Of a stretch of 23,458 nucleotides of DNA, positions 1-8,925 are shown piece by piece (the first letter of the stretch is position 1; each line of letters starts with the position of its first letter). Both the position numbers and the translations under genes were made by a program. The stretch is from contig DCTR01000026.1 of the NCBI GenBank assembly GCA_002329385.1, positions 25,497 to 48,954 on the forward strand, read 5' to 3'. Source of the DNA: Candidatus Shapirobacteria bacterium UBA1435. GTDB taxonomy: Bacteria > Patescibacteriota > Microgenomatia > UBA12405. Under the pieces are notes generated by a model, which ran no database searches, was not told the origin of the DNA, and saw only the letters and a program-made list of their open reading frames with translations.

Positions 1-628
1 CCCGCCGCTGCAGGTTGCCGACATATTTACCCTACAGGTTAATATCGCCCACGCGGGAATGGATCAGAGAAAGGCCCATGTTATCGCCAGACAGGTGGCA
101 AAGAAGTTGCGGATCAACCCTTTAAAAGACGCAAACAACCAGGTAATTGCTCCGGTGGCGGTGCACCAGAACCTGATAGCCGGTTTGGCGGCACCAGAAA
201 CGGTGGCAGTGTCGGCAGACGATAATGCCAGCGAAGCGCTGAAGATGAGTAAGTCAAAGCCACAAAGTGCCATTTTTGTCCACGACAGTCCGGACGAAAT
301 TTGCGAAAAGATCAAAAAGGCATACGGACCGCCGGAGATAATTGAGCTAAACCCGCTGATTAACTGGGTTGAGACTTTGGTTTTTTGGGGGGAGGAAGAA
401 GGCGAATTTACGGTTTGTCGACCGGAAAGATATGGAGGCAAGGTGACATACCAAAGAAAGCAACAACTGATTGACGATTACAAAACCGGGAAACTTTACC
501 CACTGGATCTTAAAAACGCCCTGGCGGAGTGGCTGATCGAAAAGCTGGCGCCGGCGAGAAAACATTTCGAGTCAGCAGAAGCCAGCGAAGGACTAATAAG
601 AATGAAAGGGTTTTTGGGGGTCAACTGA
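1..628 (+). CDS. tyrS: Tyrosyl-tRNA synthetase, archaeal/eukaryotic type (5' end outside window)
   Basis: Class I aminoacyl-tRNA synthetase that charges tRNA-Tyr. The reading frame is open from base 2, so the gene begins before the window; the first ATG (59) is internal. The translated start, PPLQVADIFTLQ then AGMDQRKAHVIAR, matches the tyrosine-binding half of archaeal TyrRS, in which the segment GGMEQRKIHMLAR is characteristic. The class I signature KMSKS follows at about base 247, then DSPDEICEKIKKAYGPP and a C-terminal part with RPERYGG and LYPLDLKNALAEWL, as in archaeal enzymes. About 209 residues are visible, roughly the C-terminal two thirds of a 300-residue protein. There is no S4-like C-terminal domain, which bacterial TyrRS normally has. 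It ends with TGA and overlaps the convergent glycosyltransferase by 8 bases. TrpRS is the nearest alternative, but the MDQRK segment and KMSKS argue for TyrRS. Confidence 0.88.
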   Translation, partial: PPLQVADIFTLQVNIAHAGMDQRKAHVIARQVAKKLRINPLKDANNQVIAPVAVHQNLIAGLAAPETVAVSADDNASEALKMSKSKPQSAIFVHDSPDEICEKIKKAYGPPEIIELNPLINWVETLVFWGEEEGEFTVCRPERYGGKVTYQRKQQLIDDYKTGKLYPLDLKNALAEWLIEKLAPARKHFESAEASEGLIRMKGFLGVN

Positions 629-1307
629 CGGCCTGTCTTGGCTGGCGGGAAACAAAGGCAAGTTGAAAGAAAAACTGAAACGGACCAAGAAATTTAATAA
701 AGGCGACAACTTGTTTGAGGTTGACCAGCCAGCCCCTTGCCCCTCGTTTTTGGGCTTGCTGGTACTGACCGACATTAGGAAGGTAAACTACGGCAAGCCG
801 ATAACGACCAAAAAACCGTTGATTAAAAATCGGCTCAAAAAGATAGTTTTTGACGTCAAAAATGTCGAGATTATCGGTCAATAGCTTTCGAGATACCACC
901 CGTTCGCCGGTGTAGGCGATGGCAAACTGGCTTATTTGGCCGTAAAACGGCTCTCGGCCGCGATGGCTGATGGCAATGTCGGCAGTATTGTTGGCAACCG
1001 GGGCGACAAGCGACTCAAAATCGCGGACGGTAAAGCCGGTCAAGTCGGCGTCGACAAAAGCGACAATACCGGAATGGGCGTTGAGAACGCCGGTTTTCAG
1101 GGCAGCGGTCTTACCCTGGTTGCGACGGTGAGTAACCAGCTTGACACCCTTAAGCGAACGGAGTATTTTGGCGTTTTGAGGGGTGGAACCATCATCGACA
1201 ACGATAATTTCAGAAATACTAGGTGATTTTTTTAGAGTATTGATAACGGGAATGATACGTTCGGCTTCGTTAAAACAAGGAACGACAACGCTGACTATTT
1301 TGGCCAC
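621..1307 (-). CDS. Family 2 glycosyltransferase
   Basis: Predicted cytoplasmic GT-A-fold transferase that moves a sugar from an activated donor to a lipid or polysaccharide acceptor; the substrate cannot be read from the sequence. The N-terminus has the GT2 pattern VSVVVPCFNEAERI, then IIVVDDGS for nucleotide binding, NQGKTAALKTG, and the metal-binding DxD-type motif as FVDADLTGF near residue 88. The 228 residues cover the catalytic domain; the C-terminal end is rich in Phe but has no clear membrane segment. The start is GTG at 1307, which gives the standard MAKIVSVVVPC opening. It lies 4 bases after uvrC, so it is probably read on the uvr transcript, although no repair role is implied. The 3' end overlaps tyrS by 8 bases on the other strand. 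Confidence 0.85.
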   Translation of the reverse strand: MAKIVSVVVPCFNEAERIIPVINTLKKSPSISEIIVVDDGSTPQNAKILRSLKGVKLVTHRRNQGKTAALKTGVLNAHSGIVAFVDADLTGFTVRDFESLVAPVANNTADIAISHRGREPFYGQISQFAIAYTGERVVSRKLLTDNLDIFDVKNYLFEPIFNQRFFGRYRLAVVYLPNVGQYQQAQKRGARGWLVNLKQVVAFIKFLGPFQFFFQLAFVSRQPRQAVS

Positions 1308-1311
1308 TGGC

Positions 1312-2604
1312 TTATTTTATACTATTTTTGATCAGTTCCTTACGATATTTATTGGCAAAGCGATGGGCTTCGTCGCGAAGCATTTTGAGCAGATTCAGGC
1401 CAGCGGAATTTTGGGGCAGGCTGATCTCCTGCCAGGATTCGCCTTCTTTAATGATAATGGTTTCTTCTCTCTTGGCCAAACCAATCACTAAAACAGATCG
1501 AAAGAAAGTTTGATTAGAACCAAATAAGGCACTGACGGCCGAAACTTGCGGTTTGCCGCCATCGACAACAATCAGGTCGGGAGATGGCCAATTGGGGTGT
1601 TGCGAACGCCGCCAGACAATTTCCTTGATCATAAACTGATCATCAGGAGAGATGGTTTTGAATTTGATCTTAAACTTCCGATATTGATCTTTGGCCAGAC
1701 GGTTGTTTTGAAAAACCGTCATGGCGCCAACAAAGTAGCGGTTGCCAAGTTGGGAAATATCAAAACATTCAAGCCTTTTAAGCTGCCAGGAGACGGGGGA
1801 ATAGGGTTGAAAGAGAAGATTTAATTCGTTTACCGCACGACTTTGGAGATCGTCGGGAAGCTCGACATCCTGATAGAGAGACGACAGGTCGCGCCAGCCG
1901 TCAACAACATATTGAATTGATTCCAATTGACGGCGGCATTCGAGAGCCTGTTCGTAATCCTCAAGACGAGAATACCGTTTCATTTCGACGGCCAATTGCT
2001 TTTGGAGCCGGTGAATTTGGCCATTAAGAATCTTTTTTATTTTGGAGATTTGAAGTCGATAGGCGCGCGGGTCGGGGTTAGCACCAGGACAAAGATGAAG
2101 GTGGCAATAAAGGCAGGAGTGGGCGGGATGGGTAGCAGTAGTCCGATAAGGGAAAAGGCGACGGATAATTTTGAGAAGGCTTTTGACCGAACGGGCGTTG
2201 GGAAAGGGACCATAGACGACAGAATTAGACGGCAGAGCGGACTTGTAAGCAGAGACAACCAAAGGTATTTTGTCTTTGGTAATACAGATATATAAATAAC
2301 TTCGGTCGTCGGCCAACTGGGAATTAAAATGCGGACGATAGCGTTTGATCAGCGATGATTCGAGAACCAGAGCTTCGATTTCAGAATTAAGTTTACAAAA
2401 GGATATGCGGTGAATTTGGGAAACAAGAGAACTGGTTTTGGAACCGAGGGCATCGGGACGCTGAAAATATTGACTGATGCGTTTTTTGAGGTTGATGGCC
2501 TTGCCAACGTAAATGATCGATGATTGGGAGTTGCGGTGAAGATAGACGCCGGGGCACGACGGCAAACGGGAGAGCTGGGTCGGCTTGATGGTGACAAACT
2601 TCAT
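1312..2604 (-). CDS. uvrC: UvrC excinuclease subunit, short form without the C-terminal HhH domain
   Basis: Makes the two incisions beside a DNA lesion in nucleotide excision repair, acting on the UvrB-DNA complex. I start it at 2604 (MKFVTIKPTQ), one base after the uvrA stop; a longer frame runs 40 codons into uvrA but does not look like UvrC. The 430 residues contain the GIY-YIG nuclease domain (GVY at 19-21, YVG at 32-34, Glu in SEIEALVLE near 76), a UVR helical hairpin (about 205-235, for UvrB contact) and the RNase H-like 5' nuclease domain with FDIS (Asp282), VVDGGKPQ (Asp348) and RDEAHRFA (His415). The protein stops soon after that last motif. Family members are usually near 600 residues and end in tandem helix-hairpin-helix motifs, which are absent here. 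Confidence 0.95.
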   Translation of the reverse strand: MKFVTIKPTQLSRLPSCPGVYLHRNSQSSIIYVGKAINLKKRISQYFQRPDALGSKTSSLVSQIHRISFCKLNSEIEALVLESSLIKRYRPHFNSQLADDRSYLYICITKDKIPLVVSAYKSALPSNSVVYGPFPNARSVKSLLKIIRRLFPYRTTATHPAHSCLYCHLHLCPGANPDPRAYRLQISKIKKILNGQIHRLQKQLAVEMKRYSRLEDYEQALECRRQLESIQYVVDGWRDLSSLYQDVELPDDLQSRAVNELNLLFQPYSPVSWQLKRLECFDISQLGNRYFVGAMTVFQNNRLAKDQYRKFKIKFKTISPDDQFMIKEIVWRRSQHPNWPSPDLIVVDGGKPQVSAVSALFGSNQTFFRSVLVIGLAKREETIIIKEGESWQEISLPQNSAGLNLLKMLRDEAHRFANKYRKELIKNSIK

Positions 2605-2605
2605 A

Positions 2606-5311
2606 TTAAGATCGACGATGGGTAGCCAAAAGGTGTTTTTTGAGATAACGGCCAGTGTGGGAGGCAGGATGATGGATGATATCGTCAACGGTGCCGGAGG
2701 CAACAATCCTGCCGCCATTTTCACCGCCTTCCGGGCCCATGTCGATTATCCAGTCGGAGTTTTTGACAACATCGAGATTGTGTTCGATCAAAACAACAGT
2801 GTTGCCCATATCGACAAGCCGCCTTAAAACGGCAATCAATTTATTGACGTCGTAAAAATGCAAACCGGTGGTGGGCTCATCAAGGACATAGAGGGTGCGG
2901 CCGGAGACTTTTTTGACCAATTCGCGACTGATTTTTAGACGTTGGGATTCGCCGCCGGAGAGGGTGTTGCTGGGTTGACCAAGCTGAAGATACCCCAAGC
3001 CGACGTCCTGGATTGTTTCAAGTTTTTTACGTAGAGAAGGGATATTTTTGAAGAATTCCAGCGCTTCATCGACGGTAAGGTTTAAGATTTCGTTGACGTT
3101 GCTGCCTTTATACTCCACCTCCAGAGTTTCTTGCTTAAAACGGGTGCCATGACACTCATCACAGGTAACGTAAATATCAGGTAAAAACTGCATTTCGATT
3201 TTTATCTGCCCCTGACCTTCACAGGCCTCGCACCTACCACCCTTGACATTAAAGGAGAAACGACCGGAAGTATAGCCGCGAATCTGGGCTTCCGAAGTTT
3301 GTGACAAAAGTTTGCGGATGTCGTCGAAAATTTTGGTGTAGGTGGCCGGGTTACTGCGTGGCGTGCGGCCAATCGGCGACTGGTCGACAAGCAGGAGGTC
3401 GGTTAATTGTTCGTGGCCGGAAATTTTATCGAATTGGCCAATCGTACCGTAGTAAGAGCCAAGCATGGCTTTCTTAAGACCGCCATAGAGGGTGTCGTGG
3501 ACGAGAGTCGACTTACCTGAGCCGGAGACACCGGTTACACAAACAAGGCGGTTAAGAGGAAAATCAACATCAATATTTTTTAGGTTCCACTGACGGCAAC
3601 CAGTAATCCTGATTTTGGGAGACGAAGATATAATCGGCTTGGAGAGGGAACGGGATGCCACTTCCAGCTTACCCGATAAATACTTGCCGGTGAGCGAACG
3701 GGAAGATTTGATAATGTCTTTGACGGAGCCGATGGCAACAATCTCGCCGCCGTTTTTGCCAGCAAGAGGACCGAAATCGACAACATAATCGGCATTTTCG
3801 ATAACATCCTGATCGTGTTCGACGACGACGACAGTATTACCTAAATCCCTTAATTTCTTGAGGGTTTGGATAAGGCGATCGTTGTCGCGGGAGTGAAGCC
3901 CGATGGTGGGCTCGTCGAGAATATAGAGAACACCAGTTAAGCCAGTGCCAATTTGGGAAGCAAGACGGATCCGTTGCGATTCGCCCGAAGATAGGGTGCC
4001 GGCTTCGCGATCAATGCTTAAATAGTCAAGACCAACCGCCAGAAGAAACTCAAGCCTGGAGGCGATCTCGCGACTGATGGGAGAGAGAATTTCCTTTTCC
4101 TTGTCGCTGCCGATTTTGTTTTCTAGCTTTGTCAGCCATTGATTTAAATGACTGATATCAAGTTGGCTGATTTGATAAATATTCTGTCCCAAAATGTGGA
4201 CGGACAAGGCTTCGGGGTTCAGGCGCGAGCCACGACAGGAAAGACAAGGAGTTTTGGTCATAAACTTTTCCAGCTCTTCGCGGACAACCTCGGAGGAGGA
4301 GGTAAAGTAGCGGGATTCGAGGATCCGAGCTTTCCATTCGGGAAACTTACTCCGATCAATCTGATATTTTGAACCAAGACCCTTGCAGTCTAGGCAGGCA
4401 CCGGAGGGAGCGTTGAAAGAAAAAAGCCGAGGCTCAATGGCGGGCAGAGAAATGTTGCACACCGGGCAGGCATAATTTTCGGAAAAAAGAGTGTCGGCAG
4501 TGTTTTGGGGATTAGCCGGAAAGTCGAAACCGGCGTCATTGACAACAGTAAAGACCACCAGACCGTTGGAGAGCTTCATTGCCTGTTCGACATCGTCAAC
4601 CAAGCGGGAAAAAGTTTCAGGATTTTTGAGGTTTTCTTTAAAAACAGAGAGACGGTCGATAACAGCGTCAATATCGTGCTTGTTGGTTTTGGCAACGGCA
4701 AAGTCGGCGTAGAGATCGACAACCTGACGGTCGATGCGAATCCATTTGTAACCTAGCTTGCGAAGATTTTGGCACAGGCCATGGAAATCACCTTTGCGGT
4801 CGCGGACAACCGGAGCAAGAACCAAAAAACGGAAAGGCGATGTGGAAGAGAGATGCTGGGAAACATGGTCTAACATCTGATTAACGATTTGTTTGCTGGT
4901 TTGCGGAGCGACCTCGCGACCGCAGGTCGGACAATGAGGGTGGCCGATGCGAGCAAACAACAAACGAAGATAGTCGTAGATTTCGGTGACGGTGCCAACG
5001 GTAGAACGTGGGTTGTGGGAAATCGCCTTCTGGTTGATGGCAATAGACGGAGAAAGCCCCTCAATCAAATCGACTTCGGGGCGTTTGAGATTACCCAAAA
5101 ACTGCCTGGCGTAGGAAGACAGACTTTCGACATAGCGACGCTGGCCTTCGGCAAAAAGGGTGTCGAAGGCCATGGACGACTTGCCGGAGCCGGAGACACC
5201 GGTAAAGACGACCAGCTGATTTTTGGGGAATTCAAAAGACACTGCCTTGAGATTGTTTTCGGAAGCCCCCTTGACGACGATTTTATTTTGACTGAATTGG
5301 TTTGGGTTCAT
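2606..5311 (-). CDS. uvrA: UvrA excinuclease ABC ATPase subunit
   Basis: DNA damage sensor of nucleotide excision repair; a UvrA dimer finds the lesion and loads UvrB. It has 901 residues from the start chosen at 5311 (MNPNQFSQNKIVVKGA), which fits the short lead before the conserved KIxVxGA segment; an upstream ATG at 5362 would add 17 residues with no similarity. Both ABC modules are complete: Walker A GVSGSGKS at about 38-45 and again near 592, signatures LSSGESQRIRL (about 437) and LSGGESQRLKI (about 782), and Walker B LDEPTIGLH and LDEPTTGLH. Zinc-binding CxxC pairs are visible (CPTC, CPVC/CLDC, and CEAC...CDEC in the second module). Its start lies inside the end of uvrB (29-base overlap), so translation is probably coupled. 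No Shine-Dalgarno sequence is evident. Confidence 0.97.
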   Translation of the reverse strand: MNPNQFSQNKIVVKGASENNLKAVSFEFPKNQLVVFTGVSGSGKSSMAFDTLFAEGQRRYVESLSSYARQFLGNLKRPEVDLIEGLSPSIAINQKAISHNPRSTVGTVTEIYDYLRLLFARIGHPHCPTCGREVAPQTSKQIVNQMLDHVSQHLSSTSPFRFLVLAPVVRDRKGDFHGLCQNLRKLGYKWIRIDRQVVDLYADFAVAKTNKHDIDAVIDRLSVFKENLKNPETFSRLVDDVEQAMKLSNGLVVFTVVNDAGFDFPANPQNTADTLFSENYACPVCNISLPAIEPRLFSFNAPSGACLDCKGLGSKYQIDRSKFPEWKARILESRYFTSSSEVVREELEKFMTKTPCLSCRGSRLNPEALSVHILGQNIYQISQLDISHLNQWLTKLENKIGSDKEKEILSPISREIASRLEFLLAVGLDYLSIDREAGTLSSGESQRIRLASQIGTGLTGVLYILDEPTIGLHSRDNDRLIQTLKKLRDLGNTVVVVEHDQDVIENADYVVDFGPLAGKNGGEIVAIGSVKDIIKSSRSLTGKYLSGKLEVASRSLSKPIISSSPKIRITGCRQWNLKNIDVDFPLNRLVCVTGVSGSGKSTLVHDTLYGGLKKAMLGSYYGTIGQFDKISGHEQLTDLLLVDQSPIGRTPRSNPATYTKIFDDIRKLLSQTSEAQIRGYTSGRFSFNVKGGRCEACEGQGQIKIEMQFLPDIYVTCDECHGTRFKQETLEVEYKGSNVNEILNLTVDEALEFFKNIPSLRKKLETIQDVGLGYLQLGQPSNTLSGGESQRLKISRELVKKVSGRTLYVLDEPTTGLHFYDVNKLIAVLRRLVDMGNTVVLIEHNLDVVKNSDWIIDMGPEGGENGGRIVASGTVDDIIHHPASHTGRYLKKHLLATHRRS

Positions 5312-7307
5312 CGGTTGATTCGATTTGTTTAATCTTGTCCCGCAACAGAATCGCCTGTTCAAAATTTAAATCGGCAGCCAGCACCCTCATCTGCTGACGC
5401 AAGCCCTGGAGATACTTTTTTCTTTGGGCGGGAGTCAAAGAAAACGGGTCGGTATCGGAAGATAGAAGCGGCTTGAGGTCGGCGGGCGGTTCAATTAGCT
5501 TAGGACGAATTGATTTTACAATACTTTTGGGAGTAATGTGATGCTGACTGTTGTACTCCATTTGAATTCGACGGCGACGGTTGACCTCTTGGATGGCTTG
5601 CGACATGGCTTCGGAAACTTCGTCGGCATAGAGGATAACCGACCCGGAAACATGGCGGGAGGCGCGCCCCATGATCTGGATAAGCGAAGACCGGGAGCGG
5701 AGGAATCCTTGCGATGAGGCATCGAGAATGGCCACCAATCCAACCTCGGGCAGGTCGAGACCTTCCCGGAGAAGGTTGATACCGACCAAAACATCATATT
5801 CACCCTGCCGCAACCGGTCGAGAATATTACTCCTTTCAAGGGTGTCGATATCGGAATGAAGATAGGCGACCTTAAAGTTATGGCCGGTTTTTTGCGGGTC
5901 GGAAAGATAAGATGACAGCTCTTCGGCCATGCGTTTGGTAATGGTAATCACCAGGACGCGTTGGCCCTGGGAAATTTTGCCGGTAATTTCTTCGATCAAA
6001 TTGGGAATCTGATTGGTTGTAGACCTGATTTCGACAGGAGGATCGAGAAGACCGGTTGGGCGAATAATCTGTTCCACTACCTGATGGCCAGACTTGTTGA
6101 TCTCTTCTTCGGAAGGAGTGGCCGAGACATAGATGACTGAAGACAGGCGTTTTTCAAATTCATCATACGTTAGCGGTCGGTTGTCGTAGGCAGAGGGCAA
6201 ACGAAAACCAAAATCAACGAGAGTTTTTTTGCGGGCGAGATCGCCCTGATGCATCCCCCTGATTTGAGGAACGGTGACGTGAGATTCGTCGATAACAGTG
6301 AGAAAATTATCGCCCCATAGGTGCCTGAAATAGTCAACCAGAGTATAAGGCGGGTCACCAGGATGGCGGTGTTGTTCGAAGTAGATGGAGTAGTTTTCAA
6401 TGCCATTAACGTATCCGACCTCCTGAAGCATTTCCAGGTCATATTCGACCCGTTGTTGAAGGCGATGGGCCTCGAGAATCTTGTTTTGCGACTTAAAAAA
6501 GTCAACCTGTTTTTGGCAATCCTGGCGGATTTTTTTAAAAATGTCCTGATAATCTTTTCCGGAAGAACCAACAAACTGTTTGGCAGGATAGAGAACAAAA
6601 TGATCGAGGGAAAACTCTTTTCCGGAAAAAGGATGGCGCTGGATAATCGAAGACAGCTTGTCATTCTCAAAACCGAGCACCATCACCCAGTCCTGATATG
6701 ACGGCCAAATTTCCACATACTCGCCTCTCACCCGAAAGGTCGACCGGTGAAACTCCAGCTCATCGCGGTGATAAAACAGAGAAACTAAAGATTCAAACAA
6801 CTGGCGGCGGGGCCATATTTGGCCAAGGGAAAATTCAATAGTCTTACCACTAAACTCGACAGGGTCGCCGATGTTGTAGATGCAGCTGACCGAAGCGATG
6901 ACGATATTGTCGTTACCGGAGAAAAGGTTGGAAGTGGCTTCGAGGCGAAGTTTGTCGATCAGGTCGTTAATCTCGACTTCTTTGGCTATATAGGTGTCGG
7001 AGGCGGGGAGGTAGGCTTCGGGCTGATAGTAGTCGTAGTATGAGACAAAATAAGAAACCTTGTTTTGAGGAAAAAGTTCCTTGAATTCCTGGTAAAGCTG
7101 AGCGGCAAGAGTCTTATTGTGGGAGATAACCAAGGTGGGCAGTTGGAGATTTTGAATAACGTTGGCAACAGTGAAAGTTTTGCCCGAACCGGTAACCCCA
7201 AGCAAGGTTTGGTGCCGGCGGGCATTTTGGAGGTTGGCGGTTAAGGACGCGATGGCTTTTGGTTGATCGCCAGACGGCGAAAAGTCTGACTGGAGTTGAA
7301 AAGACAC
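5283..7307 (-). CDS. uvrB: UvrB excinuclease subunit
   Basis: Damage-verifying helicase-like subunit of nucleotide excision repair; it receives the lesion from UvrA and recruits UvrC. The 674 residues match the family length. It opens with FSPSGDQPKAI; Walker A GVTGSGKT is at 37-44, the DNA-clamping beta-hairpin with the Tyr-rich YYDYYQPEAYLP segment at about 90-102, the motif II equivalent DESH near 340, the helicase motif VI equivalent QIMGRASRH in the C-terminal half, and a UVR motif (LRQQMRVLAADLNFEQAI) at the end that mirrors the one in UvrC. The start is GTG at 7307, which gives MSFQLQSDFSPSGDQ. It is the first gene of the uvrB-uvrA-uvrC-glycosyltransferase operon and is divergent from comM. 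A TACAAT box lies only 6 bases ahead of the GTG, so the message may be nearly leaderless. Confidence 0.97.
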   Translation of the reverse strand: MSFQLQSDFSPSGDQPKAIASLTANLQNARRHQTLLGVTGSGKTFTVANVIQNLQLPTLVISHNKTLAAQLYQEFKELFPQNKVSYFVSYYDYYQPEAYLPASDTYIAKEVEINDLIDKLRLEATSNLFSGNDNIVIASVSCIYNIGDPVEFSGKTIEFSLGQIWPRRQLFESLVSLFYHRDELEFHRSTFRVRGEYVEIWPSYQDWVMVLGFENDKLSSIIQRHPFSGKEFSLDHFVLYPAKQFVGSSGKDYQDIFKKIRQDCQKQVDFFKSQNKILEAHRLQQRVEYDLEMLQEVGYVNGIENYSIYFEQHRHPGDPPYTLVDYFRHLWGDNFLTVIDESHVTVPQIRGMHQGDLARKKTLVDFGFRLPSAYDNRPLTYDEFEKRLSSVIYVSATPSEEEINKSGHQVVEQIIRPTGLLDPPVEIRSTTNQIPNLIEEITGKISQGQRVLVITITKRMAEELSSYLSDPQKTGHNFKVAYLHSDIDTLERSNILDRLRQGEYDVLVGINLLREGLDLPEVGLVAILDASSQGFLRSRSSLIQIMGRASRHVSGSVILYADEVSEAMSQAIQEVNRRRRIQMEYNSQHHITPKSIVKSIRPKLIEPPADLKPLLSSDTDPFSLTPAQRKKYLQGLRQQMRVLAADLNFEQAILLRDKIKQIESTDEPKPIQSK

Positions 7308-7380
7308 GTGTTTATTGTATCAAGTTTCGGGTTTATTTTGGGTAGTAAATTTAGACGTAGTTTTGTGTTAGATTTGATTA
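7308..7380. promoter_or_regulatory. Divergent promoter region between uvrB and comM
   Basis: These 73 AT-rich bases must hold promoters for both operons. On the minus strand TACAAT (7319-7314) is a fair -10 box, ending 6 bases before the uvrB GTG. On the plus strand TTAGAT (7369-7374) ends 6 bases before the comM ATG. Neither has a convincing -35 box at 17 bases, and neither gene has a Shine-Dalgarno sequence. Both arrangements would suit leaderless or near-leaderless messages. The assignment is inference from spacing. Confidence 0.4.
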
Positions 7381-8925
7381 ATGTTGACCAAAATCGCAAC
7401 GGTTTCCTGCTTGGGATTGACGCCAGTCGAGGTTGACGTTGAGGTGGATGTGGCCGAAAAGGGTTTTCCCAGTTTTAACATAATCGGGCTACCTTCAAAA
7501 CAAGCCGAAGAGGCAAAGGAAAGGATCAAAACGGCAATAATTAATTCGCTTATCGAATTTCCGGCGGCAAAGATAACGATCAACCTGGCGCCGGCAGATT
7601 TGCCCAAAGACGGGGCGGCGTTTGATCTGCCGATAGCAATCGGCATCCTGGCCTCTTTGGGAAAAATAAAAATACCGGTGGAAAAAGCCTACCTGTTTGG
7701 GGAGCTGTCGCTTGACGGCGGCCTAAGACACACCAAGGGGGTGTTTTTACTGGCGTTGGCAGCGAAGGAAAACGGGATTGGGGAGATTTTTGTGCCAAGG
7801 TTGAGCGCCAATGAAGGCGCCGTGGTAAAGGGAGTGGCGGTTTATCCAGTAGACAGCCTAAAATCGCTGATCCGTCATTTCAACGGCCAAAAGAAAATTG
7901 AACGACTGTGGGAGATACCGTTTGAGGAGGTGGTGGTTAGCAATGAAAGCGTTGATGACTTTAATGAAATATACGGACAGGAACAAGCAAAAAGGGCAGT
8001 CGAAGTCGCGGTGGCGGGCGGGCACAACTTAATTATGATTGGCGAGCCAGGAAGCGGTAAAACCATGCTGGCGAGAGCAATGCCGGGGATAATTCCTGAT
8101 TTAAGCGAAACGGAAAGTTTGGAAGTGACCAAAATATATTCGGTAACCGGCAATATTCCGCCCGGCGGGTGCCTGATCAGAAAGCGCCCGTTTAGGTCTC
8201 CCCACCATACCACCTCACAGGTGGGGCTGATTGGAGGAGGAAGCAACCCGAAACCGGGTGAAATTTCCTTAGCACACAGAGGAGTGTTGTTTTTGGACGA
8301 ATTTCCGGAATTCAGCCGAAGCTGTATTGAAGCGCTTAGACAGCCGGTAGAAGACGGATTGGTGTCGATTGCAAGAGCGAGCGGAAAGGTGGTGTTTCCG
8401 GCGGATTTTATGCTGGTTGCATCGGCCAATCCCTGTCCATGCGGATTTCGGGGAAGTCAGAAGAGGGCCTGCCATTGTCTGCCAAACCAAATTCAAAATT
8501 ACAGAAAGAAAATGTCGGGACCGATAATGGACAGGATTGACATCCAGATTAACGTGCCGTCGGTGGATATAAATAAAGTCAGCTTCGATAGCCAGCAAAA
8601 CAGGGCAGAAAGTTCGGCAATAATCAAGAAGCGGGTGCTTATGGCCAGACAGAAGCAGGAGGAGAGGTTTGCCAAAGTGGAGACGATGCACTGTAACGCC
8701 GATATGAAGAACAAGCAGGTCAGGCAATTGGCCGGGCTTAACCAGAAAGCGGAATGGTTGTTAAAAACGGCGGCGGATAAGTTTGCGATGTCGGCCAGAA
8801 CATACTTTAGGGTAATTAAAGTCGGCCGGACAATTGCCGATCTTGACGCCAGCCAGGAAATACTGGAAAAACATATTGCCGAAGCTCTGCAGTATCGGAT
8901 CAGGGGCGAAGTTGAGGACCAATGA
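7381..8925 (+). CDS. comM: ComM/YifB-type AAA+ ATPase (Mg chelatase-like)
   Basis: Hexameric AAA+ motor; in naturally transformable bacteria ComM drives branch migration of incoming single-stranded DNA during recombination. The 514 residues match the family. The N-terminal ChlI-like domain reads GFPSFNIIGLPSKQAEEAKERI and later TINLAPADLPKDGAAFDLPIAI. The Mg-chelatase ATPase core has Walker A GEPGSGKT (221-228), the segment RPFRSPHHTTS, Walker B VLFLDEF (302-308) and the structural ANPCPCGF motif, followed by the C-terminal Mg_chelatase_C helical region ending with MSARTYFRVIKVGRTIADL. The start ATG at 7381 gives the usual MLTKIATVSCLGL opening. It overlaps yraN by ATGA. The pairing with dprA downstream supports a role in DNA uptake or recombination rather than in chelation of magnesium. 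Confidence 0.95.
   Translation: MLTKIATVSCLGLTPVEVDVEVDVAEKGFPSFNIIGLPSKQAEEAKERIKTAIINSLIEFPAAKITINLAPADLPKDGAAFDLPIAIGILASLGKIKIPVEKAYLFGELSLDGGLRHTKGVFLLALAAKENGIGEIFVPRLSANEGAVVKGVAVYPVDSLKSLIRHFNGQKKIERLWEIPFEEVVVSNESVDDFNEIYGQEQAKRAVEVAVAGGHNLIMIGEPGSGKTMLARAMPGIIPDLSETESLEVTKIYSVTGNIPPGGCLIRKRPFRSPHHTTSQVGLIGGGSNPKPGEISLAHRGVLFLDEFPEFSRSCIEALRQPVEDGLVSIARASGKVVFPADFMLVASANPCPCGFRGSQKRACHCLPNQIQNYRKKMSGPIMDRIDIQINVPSVDINKVSFDSQQNRAESSAIIKKRVLMARQKQEERFAKVETMHCNADMKNKQVRQLAGLNQKAEWLLKTAADKFAMSARTYFRVIKVGRTIADLDASQEILEKHIAEALQYRIRGEVEDQ

Noticed and set aside
2605..2724. 40-codon N-terminal extension of uvrC
   Set aside because: It lies inside the end of uvrA and has no UvrC similarity; the ATG at 2604 starts the conserved domain properly.
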